Counted from the first letter of the stretch, positions 36,491 to 43,887 are shown. The stretch: 64,000 nucleotides of DNA from an uncultured Prevotellaceae bacterium (GCA_946185485.1 CAMHJQ010000001.1:62001-126000), one strand, 5' to 3'. Translations and numbers: made by a program. The notes: a model not told the origin generated them from the sequence alone.

Positions 36491-38239
36491 TCAGAACCTC
36501 TTGCGGCTGTGCTTGACACCGTTCTCGTCAGTATATTGCTCGATGACGATGCCGCGGTGCTGATGATGGTCTGAGAGGCGACGGCCTGAGAGGTCGTAGG
36601 TTTGTGTTTGTACGGGCTGGCGGTTCTCAATGGTCTGGATGCCAGAGGGGTCAGCTTCAGTAAACTGCCAGGCATCAAGGAAGAGATCAGTAGCGGAAGT
36701 GGCTACGATATAGATGGTCTTAACGCCCTGAAATTCGGTGGCATCAACATCGATGGTGTGGTCGCTGATGCTGCCAGACGAGATGTTAACCGTGGCCGAG
36801 GGCTTGGCTCCAGTTCTTGCAAGGCGGATTTCAATAGTACCTTCTCCCTTTGCACGCAGCATGAGTTTGGCTGCACCCGTGGTACCGAAGTCCACCTTAC
36901 GCAGTTGAATCCACGAGCCGTCATGCATCTGCACCTGCAAATTCTCCGATACCTCGTTGCCCAACTTGTTGAGACTGGTGTTGGGGGTGATATTGGTAAA
37001 GTCCTCGTATTCGATGCCGGCACTGGTGGCCATGGTTTCTGCCTGCTGCAGTTCGTAGGGGTTCAGGTTCTTGATGGCATCGACGCCAGTGGAATTGATG
37101 GCGACCCTGCTGATGGTCGCCGTCTCCTCGTTCACGGTGGCCTTGTTCACAGCGATGGAGCGGTAGGTGCCGGCACTTTTATCGACGGCACTCTTACTTT
37201 TCATGCTTTCCAGCAGGGAGCAGTCGTGGTAGATGTGATAGTAGTTGCCCTGGAACTTGTGCAGGTGGGAGTGGTTGTTGGGGGCAGAGGTGTGGGGGCC
37301 GTACTCGCCTTTGTAAACCCATGAGTCGGGATTGGTGGGATCGTCGGAAACCATATAGCACATAGTGGCTTTGTTGGGCTTGCTCGCGCTGATGCCGTGT
37401 GCTGCCTTGTAGGCGTTCCAGTCGGAATCCTTGCGGTCAGCCCAGTTCGTGCAATAGGTAAAGACATACTTGCCTCCAATCATGTTCAGCTCGTTGGCCT
37501 CGAAATGATAAGGGGCCGGTATTTCGATAGCCTGGCCGCTGGTGGAAACCATTCCTGTGGAGAGCTTGACGATACGGGTATTGCCAGGAAGCAGGTCGGT
37601 GCCACCGGCGTCATAGTCCAGTCCGCCGAAAGTCAGCCAGCCATCGCCATTGTCATCGACCACCACACCCGGGTCGAAGTTGGCAGACTGCTGAAGGGCA
37701 CCTGGTGTGTCCTTGTGAATCAAGGCCTCTTCAAGCGGTGACGACCAAGGTCCCAAGGGCGACTTGGCCTTCAGCACGCCCACGCCGTGGCTGGTATTGG
37801 CAAAGTAGAGGAAGAACTCGTCCTGTTTTGAACGCTTATGGGTGCGCCAGGTGACCGACGGTGCCCATGAGTTCATAAATCCCCTGTACCATTGTGATGG
37901 GTGCCAGCCAGCGCAGAGTGTCGCTGCGTCTATTGTGCCGTGGAAGGTCCAGTTTACCATGTCATCGGTTGAGAATACCACTATCGACTTGATGGTACCA
38001 TAGCTGTTGTCTCCTTTCTTGCCGTTGCTGAGAAATTCCTGATGGTCGTTGGAACCATATACATAGAGGCGCCCATTGTAGTCGAGAGCCGTCGGGTCAG
38101 CGCAAAACACATTACCGCTAATGGGATTGCCGTTTCCCGTACCCTTAAACGCCTGGGCTAAGCTGGTTGTTTGTGCATTCATTGGCAGGCAGGTCCCCAT
38201 GAGGGTCATTGCCAGAAATAGTTTCTTGTACATACTCAT
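36491..38239 (-). CDS. GH43-CBM6 secreted glycosidase with shared C-terminal motif
   Basis: This 582-residue protein has a signal peptide ending LPMNAQ, a GH43 propeller (about 40-385) with Asp48 (FCADPTA), Asp189 (ANFDPGV) and Glu247 (YHFEANEL), and a CBM6 module (about 400-545, beginning PYELQQAETMATSAG and ending LFLDAWQF). The C-terminus (TYDLSGRRL then RGIVIEQY and SRKRF) resembles the short tail seen on the GH10 and GH53 enzymes. It probably is the last gene of a minus-strand unit with the two genes upstream (30 bp gap). Overall shape resembles arabinoxylan-specific GH43-CBM6 enzymes. Confidence 0.93.
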   Translation of the reverse strand: MSMYKKLFLAMTLMGTCLPMNAQTTSLAQAFKGTGNGNPISGNVFCADPTALDYNGRLYVYGSNDHQEFLSNGKKGDNSYGTIKSIVVFSTDDMVNWTFHGTIDAATLCAGWHPSQWYRGFMNSWAPSVTWRTHKRSKQDEFFLYFANTSHGVGVLKAKSPLGPWSSPLEEALIHKDTPGALQQSANFDPGVVVDDNGDGWLTFGGLDYDAGGTDLLPGNTRIVKLSTGMVSTSGQAIEIPAPYHFEANELNMIGGKYVFTYCTNWADRKDSDWNAYKAAHGISASKPNKATMCYMVSDDPTNPDSWVYKGEYGPHTSAPNNHSHLHKFQGNYYHIYHDCSLLESMKSKSAVDKSAGTYRSIAVNKATVNEETATISRVAINSTGVDAIKNLNPYELQQAETMATSAGIEYEDFTNITPNTSLNKLGNEVSENLQVQMHDGSWIQLRKVDFGTTGAAKLMLRAKGEGTIEIRLARTGAKPSATVNISSGSISDHTIDVDATEFQGVKTIYIVATSATDLFLDAWQFTEADPSGIQTIENRQPVQTQTYDLSGRRLSDHHQHRGIVIEQYTDENGVKHSRKRF

Positions 38240-38269
38240 GCTGTTTTATAGGTATTATATTGTTTCTTC

Positions 38270-39817
38270 TTATCGGCTGAGCTTATTGACATATTTCACG
38301 GGAGCGCCCTCTTGCTTGAGGACGTCAGCAAACTCCTGAGGCTTGATGGTGACAGGACCACGCATAAACTCCGGGACGTTGTAGCTCTTCAGCAGCTGAC
38401 GGTGATAGTCCGGATTGGCACAAGGCAGTTCGAAAGGCTTGCTGCCACGACCGTTAGCGTCGATGTGGACGATGAACGGACGCGTGTAGTTGGCATCGTA
38501 GCGGCGACTGCTGAAGACCACCCATCTGCCGTTACTCGACCAGGAATGGTAGCTCTCGGTATCGGGTGAGTTGATTTCTTCCATACAGCGTGCCTCGCCC
38601 GTCTGCAGGTCGAGCATCCAGAGGTCGGCATCGTGGTGCCAGATGTGGAAGACGCCATATTTGGCCAGGGTAAACATCAGGTAGCGGCCGTCTGGCGAGA
38701 TGCGCGGCAGGGTGGCACTTTTGTCGATGCTGTCGGCGGCAAAGACGAGTTCACGAGGTCCGAACTGCATCGTTTCCGTGTCGAAGCTCTTCTTGTAGAG
38801 GTTGTATTTCGCCTCTTCGGTACGCGAAACAAACTCCTTGCCCTTGTCGGCCAGCGAGTCGCGGTACTCGAAGTGGGCACTACAGTAGTAAAGTGTTTTT
38901 CCGTCGGGAGCCCAGAAGGGGAAACACTCCATCTCGTCCGGGGCACGTTCGATGTTGGTCACTTCGTTCTTCTCAACGTCGTAGGCGATGAGGTCGCTCT
39001 CAGAGTCGAACACCTCAATCTTGTTGGGGTTGACGCTGTGGAATATCTGACCCGTCATGTTCGTGCTATAGACTATCAGCGGAAGCCAGGGATGCCATGT
39101 AGGATAGACACCGGCAGAAAGGATGGAGTCGTTGCGCATATTTATTTTCTTGACGTTCCCATCATATGCAATGACCGTTCCGCCCAAGTTCTGGCGGGCG
39201 TGGAACTGCATGCGGCCAGGATTGTACTGCTGGTAGTTGTGGCAGTTGATGCACTGTCCCTTGGCACCTCCCTCCGAGCAGAGCATGTTGTCGTAGACGA
39301 TGCTCTCGTCATAGTTCTCCAGACAGCGCTGGTTGATGGTCAGCTCCTCATAAGTGACGTAAGAGGGTGGAATGAGTCGGTAGCTGATATAATCGTCTAT
39401 TGAGTCGGGCGAGACATAGATGTTAAAGGGCTTGTAGCGTGTCCAGTTGCCGTTCTGCTCCACATAGACCTCCACCTTGATGGCATCGCCCTTGGCTAAT
39501 GCCACGAGTTTTTTCCAGTCATCGGCATCGGGCTGTATCTGCTGTCCACCATAAACCATCTCTTCATCGCCAGCGGTCAGCCGGGCTACGACGTCGTCAG
39601 CCTTGCCGTCCAACTGGAAGGTCAGCGGTGCCATGTTGATGGGTACGGTGACGTCAATATAGTCAGGATATATATGGGGGAATTCGTCCTTCTCCCAGTA
39701 GTTCTCAGGTATCTTGTGCCCACCGCATGATACCAGCGCTACGCTAAATATAAAATATAAAATATAAAATACAAAACCTTTTGGCTGTCTATATCTTTTG
39801 CTTATGATGGTTCTCAT
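38270..39817 (-). CDS. Lipoprotein with TolB-like propeller and one CxxCH motif
   Basis: This 515-residue protein has a lipobox (VALVSCGG, Cys31). After a sandwich-like N-terminal region it shows CINCH at 189-193, the motif that binds covalent heme c in cytochromes, with Cys165 and Cys180 nearby. The rest is a PD40/TolB-type propeller (GVYPTWHPWLPLIVYS, CFPFWAPDGKTLYYCS, TLPRISPDGRYLMFTL, YHSWSSNGRWVVFSS). Function is unknown; heme binding is possible but not shown. The signal-peptide core (FVFYILYFIF) is encoded by an AT-rich 7-base repeat. The large membrane protein gene lies 70 bp upstream and the GH43 gene 30 bp downstream on the same strand. Confidence 0.85.
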   Translation of the reverse strand: MRTIISKRYRQPKGFVFYILYFIFSVALVSCGGHKIPENYWEKDEFPHIYPDYIDVTVPINMAPLTFQLDGKADDVVARLTAGDEEMVYGGQQIQPDADDWKKLVALAKGDAIKVEVYVEQNGNWTRYKPFNIYVSPDSIDDYISYRLIPPSYVTYEELTINQRCLENYDESIVYDNMLCSEGGAKGQCINCHNYQQYNPGRMQFHARQNLGGTVIAYDGNVKKINMRNDSILSAGVYPTWHPWLPLIVYSTNMTGQIFHSVNPNKIEVFDSESDLIAYDVEKNEVTNIERAPDEMECFPFWAPDGKTLYYCSAHFEYRDSLADKGKEFVSRTEEAKYNLYKKSFDTETMQFGPRELVFAADSIDKSATLPRISPDGRYLMFTLAKYGVFHIWHHDADLWMLDLQTGEARCMEEINSPDTESYHSWSSNGRWVVFSSRRYDANYTRPFIVHIDANGRGSKPFELPCANPDYHRQLLKSYNVPEFMRGPVTIKPQEFADVLKQEGAPVKYVNKLSR

Positions 39818-39872
39818 ATCTTTTCTCGTTTTAATCTTTGTCTTTTATTTTTTATTTTATATTTTATATTTA
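39745..39872. repeat. AT-rich heptad repeats (AAAATAT units) at a gene start and upstream gap
   Basis: On the plus strand AAATATA/AAAATAT units repeat at 39745-39777, inside the signal peptide codons of the minus-strand lipoprotein, and TATTTTA-type units repeat at 39841-39872 in the gap upstream of it. The two runs are the same unit in opposite orientation. Confidence 0.6.
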
Positions 39873-39887
39873 GGCCGCAGGCCGCAA

Positions 39888-41726
39888 TTAGTAGTAGGTA
39901 ATGTCCTTTAAGAAGAAGTACTCGAAATAATACGTGTTGCCGAAACGTGCCAACAGGTAATTTCTGCTGCTGGCACTGGGGGACTTCTTGAATTGCTGCA
40001 GCTGCTGCATAAAGGAGGCTAAATCCTCCTGCACACCAGGTTCGAGCACCCACTCGTCCAGTCCCTCCTGCCCTTCCATATTGGCAAAGAGCCAGGCGGC
40101 CTCCTGGAAGATGCGCGGCGGCATTTTTCCTTCGCCGTTCAGTTGTACGTAATGATCAAAACGGGGCCAGAAGCGGCTGGGGTCTCGGGTCCACATCGCA
40201 GCCAGGACGGCCTGCTCCTGGAAGTAGAGGTCGTCGGCATCGTGCTCGGCCAAGTTGTTCATCAGCGTTTTCTCCACATAGCCCTCTACCGCTTCCAGCT
40301 GGTCGGTATAGTGCATCATGTGGGTAATGGGACCCGTCTCGTTGTCCTTAGCCAGCAGTTGCTTATCGTTGAGCAGCGTTTCCATGTGGTCGGCCCAGCC
40401 ACCATCATAGACAGTCTTGCGAAGGATGTCGAGGAATTTACGCGCCGTTTGTGGTTCCTGGTTGAAGATGGCGGTGCGAGCCATGTATTTCAGCTGTTCC
40501 ACGTTCCACCCGTATTCCACGCCTTCCTCCATGCATACACGGTGACACTCGTTCATCGCGCCATACTGGTAGAGCATCATGCGGCCTACTACATTGAACA
40601 TGAATACGGGCAGTGGCGAGTTGCTTTTCTTCGAACCCTTCGGGAACTGATACATCTCATCGCACTGGCGACCCAGCCGACTCAGTGCCAGATTGCGCAT
40701 CATCACGATGGCTCTGGTTGGCTCACCGTCCTGCTTCGCACCTTCCTTGACGACGCCTTCCCAGTCGGCCTGCTCTATGCAGCGCTGCATGCGCAGCTCG
40801 TGGTGGAAGTTGGCATCCTTATACCAGAAATGATAGACGCAAGCAACGATGACGATGCATGCGATGCCGGGTAAGAGGTATGTCTTAAGATGTATGCCGT
40901 CAGTGGTAATAGACACCTGCTTTACACGCTCCTTGCCATAGGTGACTGCCATCAACAGGAAGCAGACGGCCAGCGCATAGTATGGGATATAATAGACGGG
41001 ATAGCTCTCAGCCACCATGAATACGGGAATGGCCGTCCGATAGATGTCGCTGACGTTGGTGCCTACATAGACGAAGCGATAGCAGAGCAGCGGGACGGCA
41101 ATGATGCTCAGCAGCGCAACGACGCTCAGCAGGATGCGTGAGGACTGCGTAGCGGGCTGTCGCCACACCATCACCCCCATCAGCACAGCGGCTGCCAGTG
41201 CGTATACCCCCATCAGCGGATAACCCACAAGTACTGTCAATAGGATGAAAGCGGTACGCATCCATTTGTTTTCCGGCAAACAGCGAAATGCCCATAGCAA
41301 GGCCGTTGCTGCCGTTGTGCCGATAGTGGCTACATAGAAGTAGCCTGGCAGTTTCATGAAGTATACCCAGTAGCCCATGTCCATGTTAGCCACCAGCAGG
41401 ATGGCCACAGGTATCAGCGTCAGCACGGTCCACCGGTCTGGGATGCTGAACGCCCGCTTCGTCAGCCACATCAGCAGCAGCCACCAGCCGCACATCAGTA
41501 TCACGCCCACCCAGGGATAATAGAAGTGCTGGGTGAAGAAAGCGCCCAGATAGGAGAGCATGCCGCCCGACACTGCCATCATCTGCTGGAAGAAGAGTGA
41601 CGTGTTCAGGAAAACATTGTGCTGCTGCACCTTCCAAAGCAGATCAGCCTCAAAGAAGAGCAAGGCTGCAGCGACGGGGACAAGAGCCGCCAGCCAGAGC
41701 GTTATTGGTTTTAATAGTTTTTTCAT
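39888..41726 (-). CDS. Polytopic membrane protein of unknown function with large soluble C-terminal half
   Basis: This 612-residue protein has about nine or ten hydrophobic segments in residues 1-330 (for example LWLAALVPVAAALLFF and YLLPGIACIVIVACVYHFWY). The C-terminal ~280 residues are soluble and helical (ARTAIFNQEPQTARKFLDIL, NDKQLLAKDN), with a tetratricopeptide-like feel. It resembles a family recorded in Bacteroidales as DUF6057, recalled rather than checked. It heads the minus-strand unit with the CxxCH lipoprotein, and a -7 box lies 33 bp before its start. No catalytic motif is visible and no function is claimed. Confidence 0.85.
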   Translation of the reverse strand: MKKLLKPITLWLAALVPVAAALLFFEADLLWKVQQHNVFLNTSLFFQQMMAVSGGMLSYLGAFFTQHFYYPWVGVILMCGWWLLLMWLTKRAFSIPDRWTVLTLIPVAILLVANMDMGYWVYFMKLPGYFYVATIGTTAATALLWAFRCLPENKWMRTAFILLTVLVGYPLMGVYALAAAVLMGVMVWRQPATQSSRILLSVVALLSIIAVPLLCYRFVYVGTNVSDIYRTAIPVFMVAESYPVYYIPYYALAVCFLLMAVTYGKERVKQVSITTDGIHLKTYLLPGIACIVIVACVYHFWYKDANFHHELRMQRCIEQADWEGVVKEGAKQDGEPTRAIVMMRNLALSRLGRQCDEMYQFPKGSKKSNSPLPVFMFNVVGRMMLYQYGAMNECHRVCMEEGVEYGWNVEQLKYMARTAIFNQEPQTARKFLDILRKTVYDGGWADHMETLLNDKQLLAKDNETGPITHMMHYTDQLEAVEGYVEKTLMNNLAEHDADDLYFQEQAVLAAMWTRDPSRFWPRFDHYVQLNGEGKMPPRIFQEAAWLFANMEGQEGLDEWVLEPGVQEDLASFMQQLQQFKKSPSASSRNYLLARFGNTYYFEYFFLKDITYY

Positions 41727-41758
41727 CTCTAAACTCTCATGGAATCGTTCTTGGACGG

Positions 41759-41766
41759 CAAAATTA
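41759..41766 (-). promoter_or_regulatory. -7 promoter box (TAATTTTG) of the minus-strand membrane protein unit
   Basis: The minus strand reads TAATTTTG from 41766 to 41759, 33 bp before the ATG at 41726. It probably drives the membrane protein, the CxxCH lipoprotein and the GH43 gene. Confidence 0.55.
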
Positions 41767-41816
41767 CTAAAAACCTAAAGAATGGCAAAATAATAACAGT
41801 GGTTTTCGGCATATAG

Positions 41817-41842
41817 GTAACTTTTGCAAAAGGAAAAGTTAC
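41817..41842. other. Short perfect hairpin in the gap upstream of the membrane protein unit
   Basis: GTAACTTTT (41817-41825) pairs perfectly with AAAAGTTAC (41834-41842) around an 8-base loop. It lies between the membrane protein promoter and the small-peptide repeat. It could be a terminator for the peptide gene or a regulator site. Confidence 0.4.
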
Positions 41843-41871
41843 GAAATCAGAAAAGGGCGAGGTGAGTCCAT

Positions 41872-42107
41872 CGTCAGTAAACATCTTTTCCCCCTCTCAA
41901 ATCTTTCTGGAATTGGGAGGGGGAAGGGGGTGCTGGCTTATCTGGCCCAGAAGCCCGTCGTGGCGGGGGTGTTTTCGTCAATGTCGAGGTCGTCCTCCTC
42001 ATTGTCCTTCAGGTTGGTGTTTGTCGTTCTCAGCGGGCTGCCGTCCAGCAGCATCGCCCTGTATTGCAGCACCACCACGCGCTGCTCGGGCTTGATATAT
42101 TCTTTCT
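41872..42107. repeat. Duplicated peptide cassette, copy 1
   Basis: Bases 41881-42093 are identical to 43560-43772 (213 bp, same orientation). Similarity extends about 10 bases on one side with one mismatch and 14 on the other after one mismatch. The unit contains almost the whole small-peptide gene plus a 3' stem-loop (TTCCCCCTC at 41888-41896 with GAGGGGGAA at 41917-41925). Confidence 0.95.
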
Positions 42108-42114
42108 TCTTCAT
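41938..42114 (-). CDS. Small acidic-tailed peptide, copy 1 (58 residues)
   Basis: The ATG at 42114 gives MKKKEYIKPEQRVVVLQYRA, then MLLDGSPLRT, then an acidic run (DNEEDDLDIDEN) and the end TTGFWAR. The pattern of a short basic start, a YxxPE turn, a hydrophobic stretch and a LLxGSP motif is familiar from many short Bacteroidales proteins of unknown function. An almost identical copy lies at 43617-43790, differing only at the extreme N-terminus. A weak -7-like TAACTTTA lies at 42145-42138. No signal peptide or domain is recognised. Identical coding DNA in both copies means a recent duplication or gene conversion. Confidence 0.72.
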   Translation of the reverse strand: MKKKEYIKPEQRVVVLQYRAMLLDGSPLRTTNTNLKDNEEDDLDIDENTPATTGFWAR

Positions 42115-42152
42115 ATAGCTTACATTACTCAAGTTTCTAAAGTTACATTTCA

Positions 42153-42328
42153 CCACAGATTTCACAGATTACACAGATTTTGGCTGCGCGTTGTTGATGC
42201 TATTTCACAGATTTATTGGGATTACAGCGGCTAACGCCGCGATTAGACAGCAGCATGGGTGAATCTGTGAAATCCCGAATAATCGCGGCGATAGCCGCTG
42301 AAATCTGTTAAATCTGTGCAATCTGTGG
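42153..42328. repeat. Palindromic ACAGATT-unit element A
   Basis: The left end repeats ACAGATT every 9 bases (CCACAGATTTCACAGATT) and the right end repeats the complement AATCTGT every 9 bases (AAATCTGTGCAATCTGTGG), making an imperfect long inverted repeat. The middle holds short complementary pieces such as CGGCTAACGCCGCGATTA and TAATCGCGGCGATAGCCG. It has no open frame. A related element lies at 49033-49264. Confidence 0.85.
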
Positions 42329-42722
42329 TCATTTTCATACTTGCGAAAGTTGAGTTACATTATTATATATATGATATGAATAATTCGTGGTAATTCGTGT
42401 TTACTTCTTCACATATAATTGCCATGTAATTGTTCATGTAATTGCTGCGCCAGCATTTATGGATAATTCGTGGTAATTCGTGTTAAAGTCTTTCTCGCGG
42501 GTTCCAACGGCGTTGACGGTGGGTTTGGAGTCGCCTTCGGCGAGAAGGTTTAGCTCGACGGCCCGAAGGGGAAAGTCAAATCTTTCAAATCTTGTCAAAT
42601 CAATCATGTCTTTTCTTTTTTTACTTTGTCTGTACTTGGTCTGAGACTAAACGGACACCGCCGCGACTCCTTGCGGGAATCTCGGCGGCGGATAATTCTT
42701 CTGTTAAGGGGATGTGTGGGAA
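42329..42722. other. Non-coding spacer with ATTCGTG repeats and a GC-rich hairpin
   Basis: Two copies of TAATTCGTGGTAATTCGTG lie at 42381-42399 and 42464-42482. A run of TCAAATCTT units lies near 42574-42600. CCGCCGCGACTCC and GGGAATCTCGGCGG near 42658-42691 can pair imperfectly just beyond the PIN gene stop and may terminate it, although no T-run follows. No protein-like frame was found. Confidence 0.5.
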
Positions 42723-43136
42723 CTAATCGTTGTCCTCCATCATCTTTACCATGTCGGCGGGTGTCACGACGATGGGCGTCTTTGGGAAATGGCGGAGGTT
42801 GCCCGTGACCACGTAGCTTTCGTCGTGCGAAAGGGCGACCTCGTAGAACACGCGGTCGTCGGGGTCGGGAAAGGTCTCGCTGCTGGCCGTGCGGTCGACG
42901 TGCAGGCCGGTCTTCAGCAGGTCGAGCACTGCTTGGATGCGCTCCTCGCTGAAGTTGAACTTCGAGCGGTGCAGCACCTCGTCGTATTCGCTCAGTATCT
43001 CGTCGTTGTATAGCAGCACGATGCGCTCGTCAATCACGTAGTCGAGCAGTCGGACTGTCGGCGAGTCCGCCCGTGTGGACATCAGTGCCGACACGAGGAC
43101 GTTGGTGTCGAAGACGGCGTAGAACTGCTTCGTCAT
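42723..43136 (-). CDS. PIN-domain ribonuclease toxin
   Basis: This 137-residue protein has the PIN fold pattern of toxin-antitoxin RNases: Asp10 (AVFDTNVLVSAL), Glu50/Asp52 (ILSEYDEVL), acidic DPDDRVFYEVAL (91-94) and YVVTGNLRHFP before the end. These fit the Mg-binding acidic cluster of PIN nucleases. It overlaps the upstream small gene in an ATGA, the usual antitoxin-then-toxin layout. Its RNA target is unknown. The pair lies between the two identical peptide cassettes. Confidence 0.88.
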   Translation of the reverse strand: MTKQFYAVFDTNVLVSALMSTRADSPTVRLLDYVIDERIVLLYNDEILSEYDEVLHRSKFNFSEERIQAVLDLLKTGLHVDRTASSETFPDPDDRVFYEVALSHDESYVVTGNLRHFPKTPIVVTPADMVKMMEDND

Positions 43137-43405
43137 AGCGCTGCTTTCCTGGCCTCGCGGGTCAGGCGGATTTCGTTGTTAATCTCGTCGAGCGACAACT
43201 GGGCGTTGCCGTTCTGCTCGCTCTGTCGGCGCATGGCCTCGATGGCCTGGCGGGCGCGGGCCTTGGCGGCCTGGCGGGCATTGAAGGCGACGAGCAGTGC
43301 CTCCACCTGCTGCTGCAGCCATGCGTCCATGGCGGCCTCGCTGGCAAACGAGCGGCGTGTCTCGCTGACCACCTCGTCGTTCAGGGTAATGTTGTACTTG
43401 CACAT
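43133..43405 (-). CDS. Probable antitoxin partner of the PIN toxin
   Basis: The ATG at 43405 (MCKYNITLNDEVV) gives 90 residues and lies after the promoter at 43444; the longer open frame to 43543 runs through that promoter and is not the real start. The N-terminal part (NITLNDEVVSETRRSFASEAAMDAWLQQQ) could be a short DNA-binding element, followed by an Ala/Arg-rich helix (AKARARQAIEAMRRQ) that could wrap the toxin. No known antitoxin domain is firmly recognised; the call rests on the 4-bp overlap with the PIN gene and the size. Confidence 0.75.
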   Translation of the reverse strand: MCKYNITLNDEVVSETRRSFASEAAMDAWLQQQVEALLVAFNARQAAKARARQAIEAMRRQSEQNGNAQLSLDEINNEIRLTREARKAAL

Positions 43406-43436
43406 AATCTTCTTGCGTTTTATCGTTTTCTGGCTG

Positions 43437-43444
43437 CAAAGATA
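43437..43444 (-). promoter_or_regulatory. -7 promoter box (TATCTTTG) of the toxin-antitoxin pair
   Basis: The minus strand reads TATCTTTG from 43444 to 43437, 31 bp before the antitoxin ATG. Confidence 0.6.
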
Positions 43445-43471
43445 GTGCAAATCGAGTGAAATACCAAAGGA

Positions 43472-43543
43472 AAACTCGTTTTTCTTTGTGATGGCGTTAA
43501 GCTCCGCCGCAGTGGGCAGGCGCCAGTCAGAAATCGCATCCAC
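43472..43543 (-). pseudogene. Possible relic containing a WRLPT motif
   Basis: The minus-strand frame from 43543 reads VDAISDWRLPTAAELNAIT before running into the antitoxin promoter. WRLPTxxE is typical of DUF1566/FISUMP-type surface proteins and of sulfatase-modifying-factor domains. A stop lies directly upstream, so only a fragment remains. It is short and could be chance. Confidence 0.35.
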
Positions 43544-43550
43544 TCATCAG

Positions 43551-43786
43551 CGTCAATAAACATCTTTTCCCCCTCTCAAATCTTTCTGGAATTGGGAGGG
43601 GGAAGGGGGTGCTGGCTTATCTGGCCCAGAAGCCCGTCGTGGCGGGGGTGTTTTCGTCAATGTCGAGGTCGTCCTCCTCATTGTCCTTCAGGTTGGTGTT
43701 TGTCGTTCTCAGCGGGCTGCCGTCCAGCAGCATCGCCCTGTATTGCAGCACCACCACGCGCTGCTCGGGCTTCATATATTCTTTCT
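43551..43786. repeat. Duplicated peptide cassette, copy 2
   Basis: This is the second copy of the unit at 41872-42107, shifted by 1679 bp in the same orientation; 43560-43772 is identical to copy 1. The 3' stem-loop is kept too. Confidence 0.95.
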
Positions 43787-43790
43787 TCAT
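43617..43790 (-). CDS. Small acidic-tailed peptide, copy 2 (57 residues)
   Basis: The ATG at 43790 gives MKKEYMKPEQRVVV and then the same sequence as copy 1 to TTGFWAR. The N-terminal codons differ (one Lys fewer, Met instead of Ile), because the identical block ends just inside the gene; upstream DNA is unrelated, so each copy would have its own promoter. No clear TAnnTTTG was found here. Function unknown. Confidence 0.72.
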   Translation of the reverse strand: MKKEYMKPEQRVVVLQYRAMLLDGSPLRTTNTNLKDNEEDDLDIDENTPATTGFWAR

Positions 43791-43815
43791 TGTCGTGTAC
43801 GTTTAATATTTTATG

Positions 43816-43887
43816 AGAAATTCGTGGGTCATTACATGATCATTATATGTTTAACACGAATCGCCACGAATGGCCCGCGAATTTCCA
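43816..43887. repeat. ATTCGTG-type inverted repeat
   Basis: GAAATTCGTGGGTCATT at 43817-43833 pairs with AATGGCCCGCGAATTTC at 43869-43885 with two G-T-type mismatches; further ACGAATCGCCACGAAT units lie inside. It fills the gap between the stop of the beta-helix gene and the peptide copy 2 start and could end transcription of the beta-helix gene's neighbour. Confidence 0.6.

Noticed and set aside
42658..42691. Terminator of the PIN gene
   Set aside because: The GC-rich pairing is imperfect and no T-run follows on the minus strand; only mentioned under the spacer.
43406..43543. Longer N-terminus for the antitoxin
   Set aside because: It runs across the -7 box at 43437-43444; the real start is after it. 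The WRLPT part is treated as a possible relic instead.
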